A stretch of 64,000 bases of DNA from Methylomonas methanica (lineage in GTDB: Bacteria; Pseudomonadota; Gammaproteobacteria; Methylococcales; Methylomonadaceae): positions 105,957 through 169,956 of the forward strand of contig LUUF01000083.1 of the NCBI GenBank assembly GCA_001644045.1, written 5' to 3'. The position numbers and the translations under genes are program-made. Of the stretch, positions 9,545 to 17,733 are shown in pieces. The notes beneath the pieces were generated by a model, which worked only from the letters and a program-made list of their open reading frames with translations, did no database searches and was not told the DNA's origin. Within the stretch, counting starts at the first letter, position 1; every line of letters starts with the position of its first letter.

Positions 9545-11284
9545 ATGACAACTACCGACAAAACCTCATTCGAATTTACCGAAGAAATGAAAGGCTATCT
9601 CAGCCTGGGCCAAACCGCTTTCGAAGACGGCTATAAGCAAGGCAAGGAAGACAACCATTACTTCATGTTTCATCTGACCATCCAGAGCGACGATCTGGAT
9701 ACCTTTTTGGAATCCGAAGCTCACCAATCGGCGGCGATAGGCTACGTAGAAGGCGATTTGATCGGCGGCCGCCGCAACGTCGATAAAGGCGTGTTCAATC
9801 TGTTCGTCGACAGCGCCGACGCCGACCGCAAACAAATGCTCTACCGGCTGTTTTTTACCGATGCCAACGGCCAGGCCTTGACTCTGAGCGGCCGCAAGCA
9901 GATTCAAAACAACGTCGGTCCGGATTTATGGGCCGACACCACCACCTTGTTCACCAACTTATTCAAGGGCCACGTGGAGGCTGATAAGGAAGCCAAAGCC
10001 AAGGTCTACGCCACCGGTCTGTTGTATATCGAGGTGATGGATTTCGCCAAACAGCTAACCACAATACGCGCCAGCGGCGAGACGTTAAAAGACCGCCTGC
10101 ATGCGGTGGAACGCTTTGGCGGCTTCTTTTTGGGGGCGCTATGGGAGGTTTACAAACCGTCCATGACACCGAAGATGGGCAGCTTCGAGCGGGAAATTCC
10201 GCTGTATACCTTGGAAGGCGTGAAGGATGCGGAGGTCAGCACTCATCCGTTCACCACCGCAGACCGGCTGGGCCTGAGTTTATTGCGCTTCAAGCGCGCG
10301 GTTAGCGACGATGTGGTGGTTTTGGTGCCTGGCCTGACCGCCGCCAGCGATATGTTCATCATGCCGGAGCATTACAATTTAACCAGTTATTTGCTGGACC
10401 ACGGCTTCGGCGACGTCTGGACTTTGGACGGCCGGATCAGCAACCGCTATTCCTATAATCTGCATCGGCATAATTTCAATGTCGACGATCTGGCCCTGTA
10501 CGACATGCCGGCGGCCATCGCCACAGTGCGCGCGGCGGTCGGCCCTTCCGCCCGCATTCATGTCATCAGCCACTGCTTCGGAGCGCTGGCGTTTACGATG
10601 GGCTTATTCGGCAGAGCCGTGACCGGCGTCCGCAGCCTGATCGCTAACGGCGTGGCGTTGACGCCGTGCGTACCGTTGCCGGCCAAGATCAAGCTATATC
10701 TAGGGCCGTTGGCCGCCGATTATATTTTGGGTGTGGATTATTTGAACCCCTACTGGCGGCGGGAACCGGGCCTCGGTGCGGGTAAGCTGCTGGCAATGGC
10801 AATTTCGGCATTCCACCATGAGTGTGATTCGCCGGAATGCCATATGCTCAGTTTCATGTGGGGCTGGGGCTTTCCGGTGCTGTACAAACACGAAAACCTG
10901 CATGACGTAACACACCGCCGTTGCGGCGATCTGTTCGGCGGCTGTAGCGTCAACTATTACCGGCATGTATTGAAGATGGTCAATGCCAATAATACCGCCG
11001 TGAAATATCAAACCAACGAGCCGCGCTACCGCAGCCTGCCGGATAATTATTTCCAACATGCCGCCGAGATCAACACACCCTGCCTGTTCGTCGCCGGTCA
11101 GGACAATGCGTTGTTCCGCGATTCCAACATCGTTTGTCATCAACGCCTGGAACAAATCGTCCCCGGCCGCCACGAACTGGCGGTGATTCCGGATTACGGC
11201 CACGCCGACGTGATCATGGGCAAGAATGCCGCACAAGACATATTCCCACGGTTCGTGGAATTCCTGAATAAACACCGGACTTGA
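9545..11284 (+). CDS. Two-domain alpha/beta hydrolase with Cys in the nucleophile position
   Basis: The 579-residue protein has an N-terminal region of about 230 residues of no recognised fold and a C-terminal alpha/beta hydrolase domain. The nucleophile elbow reads HVISHCFGAL, so the usual Ser of GxSxG is Cys. A probable acid lies in FVAGQDNALF and the catalytic His in PDYGHADVI. The pairing with an upstream GMC oxidoreductase recalls actinobacterial cholesterol-oxidase proteins fused to or next to such hydrolases. The ATG at 9545 is chosen; the frame upstream of it lies inside the preceding gene. The gap to the GMC gene is 23 bases. Esterase or lactonase activity on an oxidised lipid is a guess. 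Confidence 0.8.
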   Translation: MTTTDKTSFEFTEEMKGYLSLGQTAFEDGYKQGKEDNHYFMFHLTIQSDDLDTFLESEAHQSAAIGYVEGDLIGGRRNVDKGVFNLFVDSADADRKQMLYRLFFTDANGQALTLSGRKQIQNNVGPDLWADTTTLFTNLFKGHVEADKEAKAKVYATGLLYIEVMDFAKQLTTIRASGETLKDRLHAVERFGGFFLGALWEVYKPSMTPKMGSFEREIPLYTLEGVKDAEVSTHPFTTADRLGLSLLRFKRAVSDDVVVLVPGLTAASDMFIMPEHYNLTSYLLDHGFGDVWTLDGRISNRYSYNLHRHNFNVDDLALYDMPAAIATVRAAVGPSARIHVISHCFGALAFTMGLFGRAVTGVRSLIANGVALTPCVPLPAKIKLYLGPLAADYILGVDYLNPYWRREPGLGAGKLLAMAISAFHHECDSPECHMLSFMWGWGFPVLYKHENLHDVTHRRCGDLFGGCSVNYYRHVLKMVNANNTAVKYQTNEPRYRSLPDNYFQHAAEINTPCLFVAGQDNALFRDSNIVCHQRLEQIVPGRHELAVIPDYGHADVIMGKNAAQDIFPRFVEFLNKHRT

Positions 11285-11295
11285 GGAGAGCGGTC

Positions 11296-12870
11296 ATGGC
11301 TAGTACAGAAGAAGATTTACGACTGACTTTAGAAACCTTGCAGCCGGTCAAAACTCGATCTGCGACCGGTTTAAACCGGCTGTGTATCAGCATCAGCGAT
11401 CTGCATTTCACCGATAATTCGGTGGGTAATCAGAGCAGCGAGGAAATCGTCTGGGCGGAATTTTTCGCCGACATCGCCAATACCTGCGACACGCAGAAAA
11501 TCGATGAAGTGACGCTGATTCTGGACGGCGACGTCGTGGACATGATTCGCAGCGACGTGTGGGCTAAGGAGGGCGTGTACCCATGGGAGCGGGACAAGGA
11601 TACGTTCAAGGACTGTTTACGTAGCATCATGCGTGAGATCGTTAGGTTACACGCAACCAGCGCCGACGGCTTTTTCAACCATCTGCAACAGCTTCCCGGA
11701 AAATTGAAAAATACCCGGCTGGAAGTGGTTACTTTGCTAGGTAATCACGATAAGGAGATTTTCACCGATCCAGTAACACTGCGAATGTATTACGACGAGT
11801 GTTTGGGGCCGAAGGTGGCAAATTTGTCGGTCGAGTATCGGCAGTGGATCGGCAAGATGTATTTCGATGACGAACAACATTTTGCCGATCGAAACAGCGT
11901 GCCGTGGCTGCCGTTTTACTGGGGAGATGCCGAGCTGCGGGTGTTTATTACCCACGGCCAATGGCGCGATAGGGAAAACAGCTTGGCGTTTTGTCCGGGC
12001 AACAATTTACCGGGCTGGAACACCGGCGACGGCTGGCGGGCCAAAGTTTGGCAACAACTGAATTACGCGCCGTTTATCGAGGCCTGCTTTGGCGACACCG
12101 TCGCCGCAGGCGCATTGTCGACATTTATTTACCGCTGTAAACTCAAACTGAGCAGCCAGGACGACTCACAAGCCAACGTCAGCCGCATCAAGCGTGTTCT
12201 GGACGAACTGGATTTGTATCGGCCTACATCGGCGGCAATCGCCCGTATCCTGCAAGAAACCCGCAATAAAAAGACCGGCGAGGAGCTGCGGGACATTATC
12301 GAGCGCGAGCTCTACGAAACCCTGTGCCTGTGGCTGAGCTGGGATTATACCTTGAGCAGTTCTCCGGCCTGGCGCCGAGTGGCGTTTCGCGTTGTCAGAG
12401 CCTGGCTGATGCTCACCGGCCCCTTGCATATGTTCCGGGTGCAATTGCACCTGGTGCGCGGCGTGCTGTGGCTTTTTGACCAGATACAAAACTTGCTCGA
12501 TGTGCTCGGGCCGAGTTCTGTGTATCGCGAAGATGGCGCTAGTTTCAAGAATTTGCAGGTGTTTCCGACCTTTCACGATTTATTCCTGGAACAAGGCTTT
12601 CGCTTGCACGGCGAAGGCCATACCCATGTTCCGTTGCAATCGGAAGCGGATATCGAACGAAGCGCCGAGAGTGCGCCAAGCCGGAACTTTACCTACGTCA
12701 ACTTCGGCACGTGGCGCGACCAATTGGTGACCAAGGAGAAAAAAGGTTATCGGCGTCGGGGCGTGGGGCGCAGTCTGTATGTACTTAACTTGGTTAACGG
12801 CGAGCAACCGGGCTATCGTTTCTATGTGAACGATAATTTGTCTTGGAGTGATAGGATGGACCAGTTATAG
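11296..12870 (+). CDS. Calcineurin-type metallophosphoesterase
   Basis: The 524-residue protein has the metallophosphoesterase motifs in order: SDLHFTDN (residues about 34-41), GDVVDM, LLGNHDKEI and, near the C-terminus, GEGHTHVP. These supply the two-metal site. The middle, about residues 230-420, is a long alpha-helical insert with hydrophobic stretches that could touch the membrane. The ATG at 11296 follows GAGGAGAG with good spacing and lies 11 bases after the stop of the hydrolase gene, so the three genes form one operon. The substrate is unknown; a lipid phosphate would fit the partners. Confidence 0.82.
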   Translation: MASTEEDLRLTLETLQPVKTRSATGLNRLCISISDLHFTDNSVGNQSSEEIVWAEFFADIANTCDTQKIDEVTLILDGDVVDMIRSDVWAKEGVYPWERDKDTFKDCLRSIMREIVRLHATSADGFFNHLQQLPGKLKNTRLEVVTLLGNHDKEIFTDPVTLRMYYDECLGPKVANLSVEYRQWIGKMYFDDEQHFADRNSVPWLPFYWGDAELRVFITHGQWRDRENSLAFCPGNNLPGWNTGDGWRAKVWQQLNYAPFIEACFGDTVAAGALSTFIYRCKLKLSSQDDSQANVSRIKRVLDELDLYRPTSAAIARILQETRNKKTGEELRDIIERELYETLCLWLSWDYTLSSSPAWRRVAFRVVRAWLMLTGPLHMFRVQLHLVRGVLWLFDQIQNLLDVLGPSSVYREDGASFKNLQVFPTFHDLFLEQGFRLHGEGHTHVPLQSEADIERSAESAPSRNFTYVNFGTWRDQLVTKEKKGYRRRGVGRSLYVLNLVNGEQPGYRFYVNDNLSWSDRMDQL

Positions 12871-12949
12871 GATTGGCGGCGGTTACCGGAACCTTCCGTT
12901 AGGTAACCGCCACGCCAGGAATTGGCTGGCCTGTGTTAGAATCCGGCCA

Positions 12950-13534
12950 ATGCAGGATTTAGACACATTTAAGCTGATCGAACGGATCAGCGCCTTGTTG
13001 CGCTCGGAAGAACGCAAAAAATACGCAGCGATCGGCTTACAACCTGTACATGGCCAGGTGTTGGAATATCTGGCCAAATGCAACAAATACAGCAATACCC
13101 ATGCTGCGGTGGCCGAGTATCTGGGCTTGACCAAGGGCACGGTGTCGCAGACTATTCAGATCTTGGAGCGTAAGCGTTATCTGGATAAAACCACGGACAT
13201 TTTGGACGGCCGGGTGGTCCATCTGAGCCTGTCCGAAGCCGGCAAGCAATTGATCGACGAGTTAAAACCGTTGGATATTTTCAAGCAGGCCGAATCCAAG
13301 GTCAGCCGCCAGGAATTCGATACCATAGGCCAAGCACTGCAAACCACGCTGGGCGTGCTGCAGAAAGTCAACCAATCCAAGAGCTTTGGTTTGTGCCGTT
13401 CCTGCCGTTATTTTTCGGTGGAGCAGCATCACTATCAATGCGGCTTAACCGAACAACCATTGGATCGCGAGGATACTGATAAAATATGTCGCGATCATTT
13501 ACCCGTTCCCAATTCATTCATAGACCAAGAGTAG
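12950..13534 (+). CDS. MarR-type regulator with C-terminal cysteine cluster
   Basis: The 194-residue protein has a winged helix-turn-helix (VAEYLGLTKGTVSQTIQILE at about residues 54-73) and a C-terminal tail with four cysteines spaced C-x2-C-x11-C-x15-C, beginning CRSCRYF. The tail looks like a zinc or iron-sulphur site and may sense redox state. The ATG at 12950 is chosen because the 34 residues upstream of it in frame are not conserved-looking and overlap the end of the phosphoesterase gene region. It lies between the oxidoreductase operon and ubiK, six bases before the latter, and could regulate either. Confidence 0.8.
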   Translation: MQDLDTFKLIERISALLRSEERKKYAAIGLQPVHGQVLEYLAKCNKYSNTHAAVAEYLGLTKGTVSQTIQILERKRYLDKTTDILDGRVVHLSLSEAGKQLIDELKPLDIFKQAESKVSRQEFDTIGQALQTTLGVLQKVNQSKSFGLCRSCRYFSVEQHHYQCGLTEQPLDREDTDKICRDHLPVPNSFIDQE

Positions 13535-13539
13535 CCACC

Positions 13540-13791
13540 ATGTTCGATCCCAAAGCCATAGACAACCTTGCCGAACGTATCGCCGGCGCCATTCCCCCCG
13601 GTTTGACCAACCTGAAAGACGACGTGGAAAAAAACGTCCACGCCTTGCTGCAAAGCGGCCTGTCCAAACTGGATCTGGTCAGCCGCGAAGAATTTGAAGT
13701 GCAAAAAGCCGTATTGGCGAAAACCCGCGCCCGTTTGGAAGAACTGGAAAAACGCGTCGCCGAACTGGAACAACGGATTCCGCAAGCCTAA
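13540..13791 (+). CDS. ubiK: Ubiquinone biosynthesis accessory factor UbiK (BMFP family)
   Basis: This 83-residue protein matches the BMFP/YqiC family: an N-terminal amphipathic helix (FDPKAIDNLAERIAGAIP), then a C-terminal coiled coil rich in Glu, Lys and Leu (about residues 48-80) that forms trimers. UbiK works with UbiJ as an accessory factor of aerobic ubiquinone synthesis in enterobacteria. It has the same position next to yifB as in many gammaproteobacteria, which supports the call. The ATG at 13540 is the family start. Confidence 0.92.
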   Translation: MFDPKAIDNLAERIAGAIPPGLTNLKDDVEKNVHALLQSGLSKLDLVSREEFEVQKAVLAKTRARLEELEKRVAELEQRIPQA

Positions 13792-13797
13792 AACGCC

Positions 13798-14649
13798 ATG
13801 TCGCTGGCCGTCGTTTACAGCCGGGGCCGCTCCGGCATAGACGCCCCGCAAGTGACGGTGGAAGTGCATGTCAGTAGCGGGTTGCCGGCTCTAAACATCG
13901 TCGGTTTGCCCGAGACAGCCGTTAAAGAAAGCAAGGACCGGGTGCGTGGGGCGATCATCAATTCGCACTTCGAATTTCCGTTTCAGCGCATCACTATCAA
14001 TCTGGCGCCCGCCGATTTACCCAAGGAAGGCGGCCGCTTCGACTTGGCGATTGCGCTGGGCATCCTGGCCGCTTCCGGGCAAATCCCCAAAGATGCGCTA
14101 GCAGAATATGAATGTATCGGCGAACTGTCGCTGGGCGGGGAATTGCGACCGATTCCCGGCGCGTTGCCGGTGGCGATTCATTGCCGTAACGCTTTCAGGC
14201 AACTGATACTGCCGGCTGGGTGCGTGGCGGAGGCTTCGTTAATCAAGGATTCGCAATTGCTACCGGCCAGAACACTACTGGAAGTCTGCGCCCATCTGGC
14301 GGGTCGGCAAGCCATCGCACCGCCCGACATCAAGCTCGGTTTCGAACAAGCGGTTTACACCGTGGATTTTGCCGACGTGCATGGTCAGTTTCACGTCAAG
14401 CGGGCAATGGAAATCGCCGCCGCCGGGAAACATAATTTACTCATGCTCGGACCGCCCGGCACCGGCAAGTCGATGCTGGCGGCACGCTTACCGACTATCT
14501 TGCCGGAACTCAGCGAACAGCAAGCCCAGGAAACCGCCGCGCTGGCCTCGATCAGCGACCATGGCCTGGATGTCAGTCGTTGGCGGCAACCTCCCTATAG
14601 AGCGCCGCACCACACCGCCTCAGCTGCGGCGTTGGTTGGCGGCGTGTAA
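13798..14649 (+). pseudogene. yifB: YifB/ComM Mg-chelatase-like AAA+ ATPase, 5' half, cut by an insertion
   Basis: The frame encodes the N-terminal ChlI-like domain (start SLAVVYSRGRSGIDAP) and the beginning of the AAA+ domain with an intact Walker A, GPPGTGKS, then stops after PHHTASAAALVGG, about residue 282 of a family usually near 500 residues. The last true yifB bases are around 14644. The stop codon TAA is supplied by foreign DNA starting TGTAAACC. The Walker B, sensor motifs and C-terminal domain are absent from the window. ComM is a helicase that helps branch migration during natural transformation, so its loss may reduce transformation. The same gene is the well-known target of AbaR-type islands in Acinetobacter. 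Confidence 0.92.
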
Positions 14650-14870
14650 ACCGGAACGTATTTTGCGACTGACCGATATTTGGGGCTAATAAATGCGACT
14701 ATGGCAATTTCGCCATTACTACCCTATATTATGAGCGCTTTTTGCGACTGAGTGCGTGTAGGCGTGAAACTTCAATACAACTAATAGCTAATATGGCCAC
14801 TTACTCTCGCCTCCAACATACGCAAAGCCAAGAAGCAGCCTGTAACACCAAAGCATAAATCCAGATATAC
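14645..14870 (+). mobile_element. Left end of a Tn7/AbaR-like element inserted in yifB
   Basis: Foreign DNA begins at 14645 with 5'-TGTAAACCGGAACG. Three short repeats follow: TTTTGCGACTGA at 14661-14672, a weaker AATGCGACT at 14692-14700, and TTTTTGCGACTGA at 14739-14751. Tn7-like elements begin with TGT and have several roughly 20-bp transposase-binding repeats near each end, and one branch inserts into comM/yifB. The five bases before TGT are CGGCG, the candidate target duplication. No transposase genes and no opposite (inverted) end lie in the window. The region from 14650 to 14908 has no gene. Confidence 0.7.
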
Positions 14871-14908
14871 CAATTATTTACGAATTTAACCGATGAAGAG
14901 GACAATAA

Positions 14909-15238
14909 ATGTCAGGATCGAATGGAAGTAGTGGCGTTGGAAGTGGCTTTTGGGAAGGCGAAGAAAGTTGTGAAACGTTAGTAATTGACACGCAACTTAG
15001 TTCCCCCAAACCCGATGTTATTTCGGACATCTCAGTTGGTGATCAGCTGGATATTTCCACACAGCAAATTGGAACCACCACAGTAGTCGTTGCGTTATAT
15101 AAGAGCAAGGTTGCAGGTGGGTTGGCATCTCCGAAAGCACGACGGCTTCTTGAATGCTTGGCGGGCGGCACTCGGTACGTTGCTAGAGTCACCGAAAAGA
15201 ACGACGGTCAAATCCGTGTGCGTGTTAGTCCTCAATGA
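14909..15238 (+). CDS. Small Gly/Ser-rich-N-terminus protein, first gene of QueC-like operon
   Basis: This 109-residue protein starts MSGSNGSSGVGSGFWEG, a flexible Gly/Ser tract, followed by a compact beta-rich domain from about residue 20 (CETLVIDTQLSSP) to the C-terminal RVRVSPQ. I do not recognise a named family. It has no signal peptide or membrane helix. A ribosome-binding site GAAGAGGA precedes the ATG. Its TGA overlaps the next ATG (ATGA), so it is coupled to the PfkB-deoxyribosyltransferase gene. Small size, exposed N-terminus and first position suggest a carrier or modification substrate for the enzymes that follow, but this is inference. Confidence 0.75.
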   Translation: MSGSNGSSGVGSGFWEGEESCETLVIDTQLSSPKPDVISDISVGDQLDISTQQIGTTTVVVALYKSKVAGGLASPKARRLLECLAGGTRYVARVTEKNDGQIRVRVSPQ

Positions 15239-16470
15239 ATTCAACAACAGATAATGCTTACACTATCGCCGTTGTCGGCGGGGTGTATCGTGAACGCTGC
15301 ATGCGACCAGCGTGGCAAGAGGTATATGGATCAGCAGGACGAGCCGCATCCGCTATGGCGGCAATGGGGATCTATGCTGAGCTATATACCTATTATGATT
15401 CCATAACTGAGCCGGTATTAATTTCTCGAGCAGCCATTGATGGGTTTAAGTTCTCAGGGGAAAGCATTCCAAAATCTACCCTTTTTGATTACGACCACGG
15501 TTTAGCCACTCCACGCATTTATAGTTTTGGTAGTCGTCAATCTTCGCTACGCCTAAAGGCTGAACAGATTTTACGCTTCGGTATGCTGGAAGGCTCTGCA
15601 GTTGTTCACAGCAAGAAAGTTGTTTACGACCCGCAGAGCCCAGCAAAGCCTGAGCCATTTCATCAAAACGGGTCCACAGCAGACGAACTTGCTCTGATTC
15701 TTAATTATAGCGAGGCCCGGATATTGAGTGGTGGCGTAAGTAGATCAGCTGACTCAATTGCCAAATCATTGATTCTTGATGGCCATGCTCAAGTTGTAGT
15801 CATTAAATGTGGTCCACTGGGTGCTTTGGTTCATGATGGTAAGTCAACTGATCTTATTCCAGCCTATCGATCGCGAACCGTATGGAAAATAGGCTCCGGG
15901 GATAACTTTGCCGCACATTTTGCATTGCGATGGATGGAAGAAGGGAAATCGGCCTTCGAAAGTGCAGACCTTGCCTCACGAGCAACAGCATACTATTGCC
16001 AAAGCAAAGGTTTTGCCATACCAGAAATATTTGAATCATTCACACCAGAAGCAATTGTTCCTTCTGAAGCATTCAGAAATGGGCGCCGTCCGGTTGTCTA
16101 TCTGGCAGGTCCCTTCTTTACTTTGGCTCAGCTCTGGATCGTTGAGCAAGCGCGGAAAGACCTAACGGATATGGGGCTTGAAGTATTCTCTCCTTATCAC
16201 GATGTGGGTTGCGGTAGTGCCGATGATGTAGTGATGCTTGACTTGGTGGGCATCGAGAAAGCGGACATTATTTTTGCCATTGGCGACGGCATGGATTCAG
16301 GAACAATTTATGAAATTGGATATTCGCGAGCCAAAGGTAAGCCTGTGATCGTTTATTGTGAGAACGAGTCGCAGGAAAACAAAAAAATGATGCAAGGTTC
16401 GTCATGCCTTATGTGCGATGACTATGTTAGTGCTATCTACCATGCGGTTTGGACTGCGTGTAGCTTATGA
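15235..16470 (+). CDS. PfkB-like kinase fused to nucleoside 2-deoxyribosyltransferase
   Basis: The 411-residue protein joins two domains. Residues about 10-270 resemble PfkB/ribokinase sugar or nucleoside kinases: the C-terminal catalytic motif reads WKIGSGDNFAAHF, keeping the catalytic Asp of the GAGD motif. Residues about 285-405 are a nucleoside 2-deoxyribosyltransferase-like domain with VYLAGPFF, and DSGTIYEIGY followed by GKPVIVY, holding the catalytic Glu. Such enzymes break or swap the N-glycosidic bond of nucleosides. The fusion suggests coupled handling of a base and a (deoxy)ribose phosphate. It overlaps both neighbours by four bases (ATGA). Confidence 0.82.
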   Translation: MNSTTDNAYTIAVVGGVYRERCMRPAWQEVYGSAGRAASAMAAMGIYAELYTYYDSITEPVLISRAAIDGFKFSGESIPKSTLFDYDHGLATPRIYSFGSRQSSLRLKAEQILRFGMLEGSAVVHSKKVVYDPQSPAKPEPFHQNGSTADELALILNYSEARILSGGVSRSADSIAKSLILDGHAQVVVIKCGPLGALVHDGKSTDLIPAYRSRTVWKIGSGDNFAAHFALRWMEEGKSAFESADLASRATAYYCQSKGFAIPEIFESFTPEAIVPSEAFRNGRRPVVYLAGPFFTLAQLWIVEQARKDLTDMGLEVFSPYHDVGCGSADDVVMLDLVGIEKADIIFAIGDGMDSGTIYEIGYSRAKGKPVIVYCENESQENKKMMQGSSCLMCDDYVSAIYHAVWTACSL

Positions 16471-17072
16471 GGACTGCTTTATTATTATCGGGTGGAATGG
16501 ATTCGTTGGCTGTTGCGTGGTGGAAACGTCCTGATCATTGCATTACTATTGATTATGGACAGCTCGCCGCCGAGGCAGAGATAACTGCGTCAAAGGTTAT
16601 CTGTGAGAAATTAGGCATTGAGCATCATGTCATCAGTGTCGATTGCAGGTCTATGGGCTCGGGAGATATGGCAGGTACACCTCCAGATGGATATGCTCCT
16701 GCAAGCGATTGGTGGCCCTATCGAAATCAAATGTTGCTAACCTTTGCCGCCATGAAAGCACTACCCTTGGGTGTCAAGGCGATTTGGATTGGTTCTGTAA
16801 AATCCGATAAGTCCCATCAAGATGGCACTATCCAATTTCTGGAGAGCATGAACGCCTTACTCTCTCTCCAAGAAGGAGGCATGACAGTAAGCGCCCCTGC
16901 TATTGACATGACTACTCCCCAATTGATTCGACACGCAGGCGTTCCTAAAAATATTCTAGGATGGGCACACAGCTGTCATAAAGCAAACGTTGCGTGTGCA
17001 AACTGTCGCGGATGTAATAAGTATTTTGAGGTGCTTTATGAGCTCGATGGCGGAATGGACAGACCTGGGTAA
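16467..17072 (+). CDS. QueC-like PP-loop enzyme (7-cyano-7-deazaguanine synthase family)
   Basis: The 201-residue protein has the PP-loop ATP pyrophosphatase motif LLLSGGMDSLA at residues 5-15 and a C-terminal four-cysteine zinc site, C-x6-C-x2-C-x2-C (SCHKANVACANCRGC). Both are hallmarks of QueC, which turns 7-carboxy-7-deazaguanine into preQ0 through an amide. No other queuosine genes (queD, queE, folE, queF, tgt) are nearby, and the gene lies in an accessory island, so it is a paralogue and probably not the housekeeping QueC. QueC-like proteins of type IV CBASS are reported to attach a deazaguanine to a protein; this relative may do similar chemistry. It overlaps both neighbouring genes. 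Confidence 0.85.
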   Translation: MRTALLLSGGMDSLAVAWWKRPDHCITIDYGQLAAEAEITASKVICEKLGIEHHVISVDCRSMGSGDMAGTPPDGYAPASDWWPYRNQMLLTFAAMKALPLGVKAIWIGSVKSDKSHQDGTIQFLESMNALLSLQEGGMTVSAPAIDMTTPQLIRHAGVPKNILGWAHSCHKANVACANCRGCNKYFEVLYELDGGMDRPG

Positions 17073-17733
17073 TCCTTTTCCGCGTCTAGTCCCGAATTGC
17101 TATACGCCTATCACTTGGCCCAAAGGAAACGTCATTCGATTTCCACTCACAGTTACAACTGAGGAAAGACAAGAATCTGTAATCAATATACTGCTCCGTC
17201 GTCGCACCCGACGCCATTTTTCTAATATTGGAATGGATTCGCTCGGTTCTTTACTTTGGATATCTTGTCGTACTCAAGAATTAGGCAGTGGCCACTTAGG
17301 GTTTCCTTTGTCGCGGCGCCCATGTCCATCAGGCGGCGCGATTCATCCCATCCACCTTCTTGTACTACTACCCCAAGAAAACTGTTGGTACCGTTACGAT
17401 CCTATGGAGCATGGGCTGCACGAAACACCCAGTAACCTAGATGCAACAATAGTGAAGAGTTCGATGCAGAACATAGTAACTGCGCCATCAGCGACATTGC
17501 TCCTCCTTGCCGCAGAACCAGGCATGACGGCGGCAAAATATGAAGCCTCTGCAAGTTTGATATGGAGAGACGCCGGCGTAATGCTTGGGATATTAGCCAT
17601 CGCTGCAGAAGCTCTTAATCTCAGTTTTTGTCCTTTGGGAGTGACTGGCGAACCTTGGGTGAGTCAACTACTCGAACAACCGGGTTTGTTTGGTGTCGGT
17701 GGTGCCTTTGTTGGAACGACTCCGCCCCCTTGA
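17038..17733 (+). CDS. SagB-like nitroreductase-family flavoprotein
   Basis: The 231-residue protein has the nitroreductase FMN-site pattern RRRTRRHF near residue 45 and RPCPSGGAIHPIHLL near residue 90, the form seen in SagB-type dehydrogenases that oxidise azoline rings in peptide natural products. A second conserved block, WRDAGVMLGILAIAAEAL, follows. The start at 17038 (MSSMAEWTD) overlaps the QueC-like gene by 35 bases, implying coupling. Its 3' end overlaps the OGG-like gene on the other strand by 66 bases. A redox step on a deazapurine or on a conjugated peptide is possible; the substrate is not known. Confidence 0.75.
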   Translation: MSSMAEWTDLGNPFPRLVPNCYTPITWPKGNVIRFPLTVTTEERQESVINILLRRRTRRHFSNIGMDSLGSLLWISCRTQELGSGHLGFPLSRRPCPSGGAIHPIHLLVLLPQENCWYRYDPMEHGLHETPSNLDATIVKSSMQNIVTAPSATLLLLAAEPGMTAAKYEASASLIWRDAGVMLGILAIAAEALNLSFCPLGVTGEPWVSQLLEQPGLFGVGGAFVGTTPPP

